Under the pieces are notes generated by a model, which did not search any database, was not told where the DNA came from, and worked only from the letters and a program-made list of their open reading frames with translations. A program made the position numbers and the translations under genes. DNA of 64,000 nucleotides from Hormoscilla sp. GM7CHS1pb. Its GTDB lineage: Bacteria > Cyanobacteriota > Cyanobacteriia > Cyanobacteriales > Desertifilaceae. Numbering within the stretch: position 1 is the stretch's first letter; each line of letters starts with the position of its first letter. Positions 56,391-64,000 of this stretch are shown here, piece by piece. The DNA is taken from positions 496,001 to 560,000 of the forward strand of contig JACONN010000006.1 in NCBI GenBank assembly GCA_014323675.1. Direction: 5' to 3'.

Positions 56391-56927
56391 ATGAAAGAAA
56401 TCCAAAAGTGGAATATTTTGCAATCCCGCCTGGTTTTTGACAACCCGTGGTGCCAAGTCAGGCAAGATGAAATCCAGTTACCCAATGGCCAGGTTATCGA
56501 TGACTATTTTATCGCGATTCGACCCGATGTTGCTCTCGTGCTTCCCATTACCCAGGCCCAAGAAATTGTTTTCGTCCGCCAATACCGACATGGGGTAGGG
56601 GAAATTTTGTTAGAGCTTCCCGCTGGTCATTTTTACCCAGAGCGGGAAACCGGTGCATCTGCTGCCGCCAGAGAGCTTCGAGAAGAAACTGGTTATGTCG
56701 CCCCGCAACTGATTAAACTGGCCACTCTTTATGATAACCCTGTCAAGGACACAAATCTCATTCATGTCTTTCTGGCTGAAAATGTTGCTAAGTTTTGCGA
56801 ACAACAACTTGACATAACCGAAGATCTTGAAGTAGTATTAATTCCAGTAGCCGAGGTAATGCAGCGGATATTCAAAGGAGAAATTAGGGTCTCTGGCACG
56901 ATCGCTGCTATTGTCTTGGGCTTATAA
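56391..56927 (+). CDS. NUDIX hydrolase, ADP-ribose pyrophosphatase-like
   Basis: 178 residues with a canonical Nudix box GHFYPERETGASAAARELRE then ETGY, and the surrounding layout of ADP-sugar pyrophosphatases (RPDVALVLPITQAQEIVFVR, QYRHGVGEILLELPAGHF). It probably hydrolyses a nucleoside diphosphate derivative; the exact substrate is unknown. It lies 24 bases upstream of the DUF3750 gene and likely shares a transcript. Confidence 0.9.
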   Translation: MKEIQKWNILQSRLVFDNPWCQVRQDEIQLPNGQVIDDYFIAIRPDVALVLPITQAQEIVFVRQYRHGVGEILLELPAGHFYPERETGASAAARELREETGYVAPQLIKLATLYDNPVKDTNLIHVFLAENVAKFCEQQLDITEDLEVVLIPVAEVMQRIFKGEIRVSGTIAAIVLGL

Positions 56928-56951
56928 TTACTCCTCAAAAAAGGCTAGAAA

Positions 56952-57611
56952 ATGAACGATCTACAAGAGAACGAACTTTACAAGCAACCTCCTGCTGTGC
57001 CGACGGTACATCTGAGAGCAGCACCTCTACCGGGCATCGGACTGTTGGCGGTTCACCTGTATTTTGTTGTCTCTTCTGGTGAGAATAGCCAATGGGAAAG
57101 GTGGGAAGTCTGGCAATGGCGAAATGCTTTTAGTCAGCCGAAAAATACCAGACAAAAAGCTTGCGGTCATTTACATGTTAATCTGATGGCTCCTTTGAGT
57201 GAAATAGGTGGCGGTCCTAGTTTTATGGTGCAAACCTGGGATGGAGTTGCTGCGGAAAAAATTATTGCTACTCTCCACGAGCATGCTGAGAATTATATCT
57301 CCCGGAATAGATATTTGCTTTGGCCCGGACCGAACTCCAATAGCTATGTTGCCAGAATTATTAATTATGCGGGAGTTCCTGCTTCTTTGCCCGGGACCGC
57401 GATCGGGAAAGATTGGGATGGCATTTTTAACTTTAAGTTTTCACTCGACCCCTTCCGCTTAATTTTCCAGACGCCGCTGATTGGTGTTAAGATTTCCTTA
57501 ACCGAGGATCTGGAACTAAATCTTTTCGGAGGGACGATCGTGGGGATAAATTTTCGCTTCCAGGAGTTAAAATTTCCTTTGGGCAGAGGTATAATTAAGT
57601 TATCCCCTTGA
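56952..57611 (+). CDS. DUF3750 family protein
   Basis: 219 residues: LLAVHLYFVVSSGENSQWER, WEVWQWRNAF, then YLLWPGPNSNSYVARIINYA, matching the WPGPNSNT-type motif of DUF3750, and a C-terminal beta-rich region (LIGVKISLTEDLELNLFGGT). Function unknown. It follows the NUDIX gene closely. Confidence 0.82.
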   Translation: MNDLQENELYKQPPAVPTVHLRAAPLPGIGLLAVHLYFVVSSGENSQWERWEVWQWRNAFSQPKNTRQKACGHLHVNLMAPLSEIGGGPSFMVQTWDGVAAEKIIATLHEHAENYISRNRYLLWPGPNSNSYVARIINYAGVPASLPGTAIGKDWDGIFNFKFSLDPFRLIFQTPLIGVKISLTEDLELNLFGGTIVGINFRFQELKFPLGRGIIKLSP

Positions 57612-57629
57612 GAGTTAATTGAACTAACG

Positions 57630-57688
57630 GGCAGGCGATCCGCCCGCCCTACGCTTCTTCTCGGGCAGGCGATCCGCCCGCCCTACGC
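57630..57688. repeat. tandem GGGCAGGCGATCCGCCCG hairpins between convergent genes
   Basis: Two copies of GGGCAGGCGATCCGCCCGCC (57630 and 57663) lie between the convergent ends of the DUF3750 gene and the next membrane-protein gene; possible bidirectional terminator. Confidence 0.6.
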
Positions 57689-59430
57689 ATCTGACAACTG
57701 TTCATTGTTGAGGATACAGTTGGCATCTAGGACAACCATTCCCCGGGTTTGAAAAGCCTGACAGCTATTTATTACTTTAGCTAAAGCTGGGGTTTTTCCC
57801 TGTTTCATATTATCGATCGCAGCTTGGGCGGGTGGCAGTTTTATAATCCAGCGTTGTCTCCTAGAAGAGATATATTCTGGTGTTAGGGCTCCAGGATCTA
57901 GTAAAATGAAGTCTACTCCATAGGTCTGAATGAATTTTTGGACTTCGGCTAAGTCGGGACTATATTGTGCCTGGATTAAGTCAAGCAGACGCTGGCGAAA
58001 CTGGCGGTAGTAGCCCAGTTGATAGGGAATGGCATATTCTCTGGCTACTAAAACCGATCGCTGGGTAAAGCTGGGTAGGAGATCGGCTTCTCCCGCGATG
58101 GACGCAATTAAGATGTTTTTGGGTTGCTGGCTAAAGAATTGATACAGTTCTGGTAATTTTCCATGTTTATAAGAGGTTTTGGGGAAGTTTTTGACAAAGC
58201 TGGGATAGCACATGAGGCTAATACTGACGATCGCCACTGTTACCCATGCTATTATTTGGCGAAGAACAGTTCCCTGCTGGGCCCATCTGAACACTGAGTC
58301 CAGGATCAGGGTGAAGGCGATCGCACTTGCTAAAACGATGACAACTCGAAAGCTATAACCGGTGTAGCGACTGGGTAAATGCAGTTTGAACAGCAGGGCG
58401 TGGGCAGCACAAAAAAGGGCGATCGAGGCCAGCAGCATTTGCGGTAAAATTTTGATGCCACTCCGCAGCTGCAATGCCTTGGGAAAGCGACTGCTAAAGG
58501 CCAGCAGCAAGGGTAAAAATAATCCCACACAGAGGGTAACTGGGGTTAGTATAGCTTTGGGAAACATGCCGCTGCGACCGCCAAATAGGAAAAAATCCCC
58601 AGGGTTTTCATGGAAGAAACTACTGCGTCCTTTGGGCCAAAATTCCGGTAAAGTTTTGGCTTCAGCTACGGTGATGACAGGTCCATATTCAGAGGTACTT
58701 AAGGCGAAGGGCAATAAGAGCGCGCAGGCGATCCCTAATACAGCAGCACAGAAGAGATAATCCTGCCGTTGTTGAGAAAACCCCCATTTACCATTTTCCC
58801 AGTCTAGCAAGCGCAGCACCAGGATAGCGGCACAGAGTAGCAATACTTGAGGGTAGAATAGTCCTAACAGGGCGATCGCCCCTAGGGTAGGCCACAACTT
58901 TCCTCGTAATAGATAGTAGAGAAACGCCAGCAGCAGTGGATAGGCAAAAGCCCTGGGAGTTGCCGAAATTATATCATCTTTAAAGCCCATATGTTGGTTG
59001 AACAGCAATGTGGCAATAAACCCAGCAGCGGGGATAGGAAAAATCTCCAAACAGAGACCAAAGCAATAACCAGTAACGATTAAACCCAGCACCGGGGCAG
59101 CAGTTTATTGAATAATAAGGGATTGATGCCCGCAGCTGCGGCCAGACGATAAAGGCTAGTATATCCTGCTGGGGCCACTGACTGAAAATAATCGGCAATC
59201 AAATCATTGGGAAATAACTGCGGGTCCAGAAATCGTACCATCCAAAATACATGTTGTCGCGCATCATCCTGCACTACATACTCGGGCAGGCATGGGAAAG
59301 CTTTCCGTAACCCCAACCATGCATAAATGGCGGCAAATATCAAGCTGAGGCAGAACCAAAAGATCATCTGGCCGCGAGAGGTTTTCGCAGTTGGCGTGGT
59401 AATTAACTCGTGCAGGCGCGTCAATAACAT
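57683..59430 (-). pseudogene. large polytopic membrane protein, one frameshift
   Basis: N-terminal frame from 59430: a membrane helix and VQDDARQHVFWMVRFLDPQL up to NPLLFNKLLP. A shift at 59094-59097 (four G, five needed) leads to the second frame, LGLIVTGYCFGLCLEIFPIP and about ten further helices. It ends with a soluble C-terminal region (TYGVDFILLDPGALTPEYIS). Restored length is about 580 residues. The layout resembles GT39/DUF2298-type integral membrane glycosyltransferases. The single C5-to-C4 type break suggests a sequence error. Confidence 0.7.
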
Positions 59431-59520
59431 GGCAATGTACTACAGTAGTGGTATAGACAAGACTCGCATTTAATTGTAAGCTAGGGGAAGCTACAGAGCA
59501 ATCTCTTTGATTTTACATCT

Positions 59521-59991
59521 ATGAACTGGAAGTGGATCCAGCAAACAAATTGGCGACTCTCGCCCTTACAGTTTGCCATCGTCGTACTCTTGATTCTAGG
59601 AGTTTGGTTTCGGTTTGCCAATCTCGACCAGAAGGTTTGCTGGGATGACGAGATCATTAGTTCGTTCCGCATGGCCAGTTACACTCAAGAAGAGGTCGAG
59701 CGGCAGCTTTTTAACGGTGAAATCCACAGTCCGGCCTCTTTTCAGCAGCTTCCTCCCGATCGGACTTTATCCGATACCCTGCATTCTTTAGTGGTAGAAG
59801 CCCACGCTTTGTTGACTTTTGCTCTTAGCCTCTGTTTTAATCGTCGGCGGGTTATTGCGACTGGTGCAAGATATGAGAACCAAACTATTTTTAACCACAC
59901 CCATGAACTCCTGGAATTCTCTCCCATATCAACTTTACTGTCGCAGTTATTTGGTAAAATGCGATCGGGGCTAATGTCGAATAAAAATTAA
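59521..59991 (+). pseudogene. GT39-like membrane protein with internal deletion
   Basis: The first membrane helix and catalytic-loop-like region are present (WFRFANLDQKVCWDDEIISS, FQQLPPDRTLSDTLHSLVVE). Normally HPPLYY and about ten helices would follow. Instead the frame shifts near 59800-59830 into the family's C-terminal end (LLRLVQDMRTKLFLTTPMNS in the other frame). So the middle is deleted. It lies directly upstream of a fuller relative. Confidence 0.6.
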
Positions 59992-60007
59992 CAATTAGCA
60001 ATTAACA

Positions 60008-61784
60008 ATGAATGACAAATACAATGTCCGGTTTCACTTGCTGTTGCTGCTGGGGTGGATGGCGCTCGCGGCTATTTTACGCTTGACAAATCTAGGAGAA
60101 AAACCCCCCTGGACAGATGAATTTTCTACCCTAGTTTTCAGTCTCGGTCGCGGTTTTAGAACAGTGCCCCTGGACCAAGCGATCGCCTCAGATATTCTTT
60201 TAGCACCATTAAAACTAAACCCAGTTACTGATGTCGGCGCAGTCGTTCGTCACCTGATGAGTGAAACAAATCATCCCCCAGTATACTTTATGCTCAATCA
60301 TCTCTGGTTGCAGCTATTTCCTGGAGAATTAGTATCCCTCTGGGGGGCCCGATCGCTGAGTGCCATGCTGGGGATAATTTCCATTCCGGCCATCTTCGGC
60401 TTTAGTTGGTTAGCCTTTCGTTCAGTTAAAGTTGGTCACCTAGCAGCAGTATTAATGGCAGTTTCCCCCTATGGCATCTATTTAGCACAAGACGCCCGCC
60501 ATTATACTCTGGCAATTTTGTTAATTATCGCCTCCCTCAGTTGCCTGATAATTGCCACCAGGGCCGTTAAGTCCCAAAATTGCTGTCCCATTTGGTTAAT
60601 CTTAACCTGGGTTGGCCTTAACAGCTTGGGTATGGCCGTGCATTACTTCTTTATCCTCGTCATCGCTGCTGAAACTTTGGTCATATTTTACCTGCTAATT
60701 AGACATCGAAACTACCCACATTGGGCGCGACTTGGCGCAACTGCTGCGGGAACTGCGATCGGGGTTGTCGTCTGGTTACCCGTGTGGCAGAACATTCCCG
60801 GTAGCAAGCTGACAAGATGGATTTATCATAGCCATTCTTTCGGGGATTTTCTCGCACCCTTGGGGAGAATTTTGGCTTGGACAACTACTATGCTGTTCGT
60901 GCTGCCCGTGGAAGGACAAACTTTACCTGTTATTATCATCTCGGCATTGGCAATTATATTTTTGCTGTTCTTGACAGTCAGACTTTTTATTAAAGGGATC
61001 AAAATTAGTCCCCATGGTTTCCCGATCGCGGTTTTGGGCGGCTTCCTGCTAGGGCGATCGCCCTCATTCTCGGACTCACTTACGGTCTGGGCATTGATTT
61101 AACTCTAGTTGCCCGCTACCAATTTGTCTACTTCCCCGCCGCGATCGCCCTCCTCGCCGCTAGCTTTGCCAGCTTTTGGCACCCCCCCACCCATACCCCC
61201 ACCCATACCCCCACCCATACCTGCGCGGGCTTTTTATCTCAGCGAGGGGTAGCAATAATTTTGCTTGCGGGACTCATAGGGGGGCTGACAGTAGTTACCA
61301 ACCTCGCCTATCAAAAGCCCGATCGACCGGACCTAGTGGTTGCAGACATTCTGGAAACTAGCAACTTAGAAGTTCCCGTCCTCATTGCCACCGTCCACAA
61401 AACCCACGAACAAACTGGAGAAATGATGGGGTTAGCTTGGGAACTCACCCATCTCGATTTTTCGGTCGTTTCCGGGAGCACCCACCCTGTTGTGTCGCAT
61501 CCTGCGCACAACATGGGTGGGTGCTCCGGAAACGAAAGTCCGCGGACCGATCGTCAAGTACACGCCAGGATTAACTTTCTCTTAGCACACAAAGAGGATG
61601 ACCCCTAGTTGCGACCCAAACTCTTCAGCAAACCCTGGATAAACTACCCAAACCTTTAGAATTGTGGGTGGTCAATTTCTCCGCTTCTGTCAAGATTAAA
61701 GCCCAAGGTTGCATTAAAGACAAAAAATCCATTGCCCGAGTGGCGGGCTATCGATATCGACGTTATCATTGTTCTGCTTCGTAG
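60008..61784 (+). pseudogene. GT39-family glycosyltransferase-like membrane protein, two frameshifts and repeat insertions
   Basis: LGEKPPWTDEFSTLVFSLGR with the acidic D-E pair, ETNHPPVYFMLNHLWLQLFP (the HPP-Y motif) and many helices fit membrane glycosyltransferases using polyprenyl-phosphate sugars. Breaks: three G at 61052-61054 (four needed), and four C at 61602-61605 (five needed) before LVATQTLQQTLDKLPKPLEL. Two insertions keep the frame: a 12-bp tandem repeat (CCCACCCATACC, about 61182-61220, giving P-T-H-T repeats) and a 66-nt palindrome at 61468-61533. Target unknown. Confidence 0.75.
61468..61533. repeat. 66-nt palindromic element inserted in frame
   Basis: GTTTCC/GGAAAC outer arms, GGAGCACCCACC/GGTGGGTGCTCC inner arms, loop around TCGCATCCTG. 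Adds 22 codons (between HLDFSV and ESPRTDR) without a stop. Same size and core as the elements in the two IS5 copies. Confidence 0.88.
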
Positions 61785-61916
61785 GACATCGAGTATTCTC
61801 ATAAACCGGGTTTCTACTGTAGTTATCAACGAGATATCAAGATTGTGACCAGAGAAACCCGGTTTCTTGCTCCCTAGCATCCCGACGCCAGCTTCCCTAT
61901 CACGCTGTCACCCTAT
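61785..61916. repeat. palindrome pair after the GT39 gene
   Basis: AACCGGGTTTCT (61802-61813) and AGAAACCCGGTTTCTTGC (61854-61871), the same family as 2935-2967; possible terminator. Confidence 0.55.
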
Positions 61917-62215
61917 TTAATAGAGACCAAAAAATAAATTTCCGGGGGCATCTGGGTCATCGCTGTGATGGAATTGCCATATCAGTACCATAAATTCCTT
62001 TTTGCTTATACCGCTGTCATCATCTAGGTCTAACTTGGGAAAAATTTCCGCCGCTAATTCCATGGCTGCGCCCCCAGCGCAGCGCTATCGGGAATCCGCC
62101 AACTCCGATAAAATGTTTTATATTCTTCCAGACTAATGGCCCCTCTCTGTTTGCGCTGCTACCTCTGGGGTTAGATGATTTACTGAAAAGAAAATACCCC
62201 CGATGAACCACCCAA
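61917..62215 (-). pseudogene. EF-hand protein, C-terminal relic
   Basis: Minus strand: LEEYKTFYRSWRIPD, then an inserted small repeat (about 62066-62090, GGCTGCGCCCCCAGCGCAGC), then MELAAEIFPKLDLDDDSGIS with an EF-hand loop (D-L-D-D-D-S-G-I-S-K-K-E), KKEFMVLIWQFHHSDDPDAP and GNLFFGLY with stop at 61917-61919. Similar cyanobacterial EF-hand proteins carry two to four such hands. The repeat breaks the frame and the 5' part is missing. Confidence 0.65.
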
Positions 62216-62351
62216 AATCTACGGTACCCAAGAGGAGAACCAAACCTGCATGTCGAATCTTGGTACCTTTTTTCTCAGAAATCACCTTAAGCCTTTTTCT
62301 ACTTTACCGCAGTTGTTTTTGTGAATAAATGTTAACTTTTCGGGCGATCGC

Positions 62352-62813
62352 CTAACCTGACTTCCCCTGACTAAGTAGCAACTGTTCGGACACCGACAGA
62401 ATCGTCAGATAAGTCTGACTGGAGTTCATAGGCAATACTTTTAACTGTTGGTTTTGCAGGTCGAGTTCGATCCCTAAAGCCTCCAGGGGAATCACTCCTA
62501 ATAAAGGATCGCTGCCACCAGGAACTTCCAAACACTCAAAAGTCCCCTCTCGCCCGAGTAGAGAAATAGTGGCATCCCGAAAAATACGGGCTTTACTGAG
62601 ACCCGTGGCAGTCTTTACATCTACTTCCTTTAGCAGTTCTAGCCCCAATTGAGCGATCGCCTCTGGTGGCAAACAGAGAGTAGTTGCTCCCGTATCCACC
62701 AGAACATCGTTAAGATCGATCTTCCGCACATCCCCCGCAGGCATAAAGCCCCGAGATGCGATCGCTTGGTCTGCACGATTAGTGATGACTAGACTTGTGG
62801 TTATTTTACCCAT
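62352..62813 (-). CDS. retropepsin-like aspartyl protease family protein
   Basis: Start at the ATG 62811-62813 (MGKITTSLVITNRADQAIAS). Active-site motif VDTGATTLCLP, then a flap-like region and the second family signature around LLGVIPLEALGIELDLQNQQ, LKVLPMNSS. 153 residues, a normal size for these single-lobe, dimeric clan AA proteins, which are common in cyanobacteria. Substrates are unknown. Confidence 0.83.
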   Translation of the reverse strand: MGKITTSLVITNRADQAIASRGFMPAGDVRKIDLNDVLVDTGATTLCLPPEAIAQLGLELLKEVDVKTATGLSKARIFRDATISLLGREGTFECLEVPGGSDPLLGVIPLEALGIELDLQNQQLKVLPMNSSQTYLTILSVSEQLLLSQGKSG

Positions 62814-63270
62814 TGAGTTTTTGGTTGCTGAGTGCATTATTTTTCTCTATTTTATTCTACTTTTGCCCAGAAGCGCTACTACAGTGTGGTCAAAATTAGT
62901 TGATATCCTTCTGAATTGGATTGACTTGCGCTTCACCGAGTTGTCGATCTCATTGCGAGGGGGGACAGTAACTGTGGTATGCTAAACGATCGGACCCCCG
63001 AAGCAATCAGAGGCCCAGTGTGCGGTTCAACTTAGCCACCAATTGTGGAGATTGCTAGCCCTTCTGGCGTCGGGCCGCTGCGCTTTTACGAAGTGCGCGT
63101 AGCGCTACGGGGGGGGTTACTTCCTCTGGCACAAGCAGATCTCAATAGAACCTCCCCTCGCAATGACATATTAGCATAAATATTCCCCTCTGAATGGTGC
63201 AATGCTACAACTTCCCAGTTATCGTTACAAACTGACGATCCGTCCGAACCTGGCACGATCGAGCGATCGC
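62814..63270. repeat. repeat-bearing intergenic region, MITE-like CATTGCGAGG pair
   Basis: CTCATTGCGAGGGG (62950) and the inverted CCCCTCGCAATGACAT (63152-63167) bound about 217 bp that includes a GCGCTTTTACGAAGTGCGCG inverted repeat; a possible MITE. No gene supported. Confidence 0.5.
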
Positions 63271-64000
63271 CTAAGGGTGATCTTGGCGACGAATACCAGT
63301 CATGTATTTTCCCAAAAAGGGCAAACCCCCGATCGCGGGAATCAGATAGCGGGAAGTACATAATAATCCTAGGGCCGCAGCAGTTGACGCGGTAAAATAA
63401 GGTTGATAAAATAGAATCAGGGCCGCATCGCGGGTGCCAACCCCAGCAAAGGTTAAGGGCAGTAATCCTGCTAAAATAGCCAGAGGAGAAAGGGCCAGAT
63501 TGGCCAAAAAGGGCGTCCAAGCCTTCAGGGCCAGAATAAAAAACCAGATTTGCATTAAATGTCCGAACCAGAGTAAAATAGAAGTGAAGGAAATTAGGGC
63601 CAACTGGAGGCGATCGCGCCAAAAGTAACCGTGCATCTCCTCCCAGGCAGTTCGTAAAGTTGCTAACTTAGACCGCATTTTGCCGGGCGCAACCTTAGAG
63701 GCCAGGGAAAAGAACAGTTGGGCAAACTTTTCCGAGGCCAGCAGCAGCGTACAAAAAGCCAGTCCGCTAGCAACGCTGACCGTCATCACCCCAAATAACC
63801 AATCTTTGCGAGGATACAATGTCAACCCAAAGGCACACCACAAGAGCAGCGAGGACATGTCGCAGGCTTTTTCAAACACCACCAAAGACAAGGATAAAGA
63901 ACCGCTCAAATTTCCCCGTTCTCGGATAAAATAGGCTTTAGCAATATCTCCCATCTTGGATGGTAAGATCATATTTAAGCTGCTAGCAGCCAGAATCAGC
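63271..64000 (-). CDS. flippase-like / lysylphosphatidylglycerol synthase TM-domain protein, 5' end beyond window
   Basis: The frame is open through the window end (LILAASSLNMILPSKMGDIA at the cut). Recognisable features are SKMGDIAKAYFIRERGNLSG, VVFEKACDMSSLLL and the late LLPLTFAGVGTRDAALILFY, typical of the UPF0104/AglD-type family, with about six helices visible. Members handle polyprenyl- or phospholipid-linked substrates. The nearby GT39-like genes fit a polyprenyl-phosphate sugar theme, but linkage is only suggestive. Confidence 0.83.
   Translation of the reverse strand, partial: LILAASSLNMILPSKMGDIAKAYFIRERGNLSGSLSLSLVVFEKACDMSSLLLWCAFGLTLYPRKDWLFGVMTVSVASGLAFCTLLLASEKFAQLFFSLASKVAPGKMRSKLATLRTAWEEMHGYFWRDRLQLALISFTSILLWFGHLMQIWFFILALKAWTPFLANLALSPLAILAGLLPLTFAGVGTRDAALILFYQPYFTASTAAALGLLCTSRYLIPAIGGLPFLGKYMTGIRRQDHP

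Overview
The window is chromosomal DNA of a cyanobacterium, probably a filamentous, repeat-rich one. The octamer GCGATCGC (HIP1) and its fragments are scattered throughout. The genes include sasA (circadian output kinase), a class II fructose/sedoheptulose bisphosphatase, hemA, hemL, a plastoquinone-pathway chorismate lyase and several families found mainly in cyanobacteria. I cannot name the species from sequence alone. Housekeeping genes are single and dispersed. Three histidine genes (hisG, hisC, hisIE) lie tens of kilobases apart, and only glpX-hemA looks like a real operon.

Layout. 1-15 kb: GNAT relic, hisG, DUF416 relic, XRE/ImmA pair, MscS-DEP channel, relics of FHA, Ser/Thr kinase and Cache sensor genes, a DUF2079 membrane protein, an IS66 element, RTX/SBBP adhesin relics, and hisC with an IS1-family element in its 5' region. 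15-22 kb: sasA, tRNA-Glu, then a bacterial VMO1-like gene split by a 3.85-kb composite element. That element is two identical IS5-family copies flanking chorismate lyase and two tRNA-Leu genes, and one copy contains an ORF-less group II intron. 22-35 kb: aarF with an internal stop, tandem-repeat DNA, a gutted lipopeptide-type cluster (FAAL, thioesterase, MFS exporter), pgi, IS630 and UPF0182. 35-46 kb: hemA, glpX, a KamA-like radical SAM gene, a toxin/immunity-like pair, VapC-type toxin-antitoxin, a DUF104 gene split by a MITE, and an ABC-F ATPase. 46-52 kb: a nitrogenase-associated small protein, UPF0175, DUF29, a second toxin/immunity-like pair, hemL, IS200/IS605 relics and hisIE. 52-64 kb: adhesin and CHAT relics, lipoprotein, YHS protein, MFS, NUDIX, DUF3750, three GT39-like membrane proteins, EF-hand relic, aspartyl protease, and a flippase-like protein running off the window.

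Two features dominate. First, mobile and palindromic DNA: at least four transposase families, three MITE families (two insertions with perfect 9-bp target duplications, one IS with a perfect 8-bp duplication), and palindromic repeats inserted inside coding regions, sometimes in frame. Second, many genes are broken by one base. At least eight breaks fit a G5 or C5 tract read as four, including two in the probably essential hemL. This suggests homopolymer undercalling in the assembly and means several 'pseudogenes' here may be intact in the cell. In-frame nonsense codons (aarF, kamA-like, UPF0175, DUF416, DUF29) and mobile-element insertions cannot be explained that way and point to real decay.
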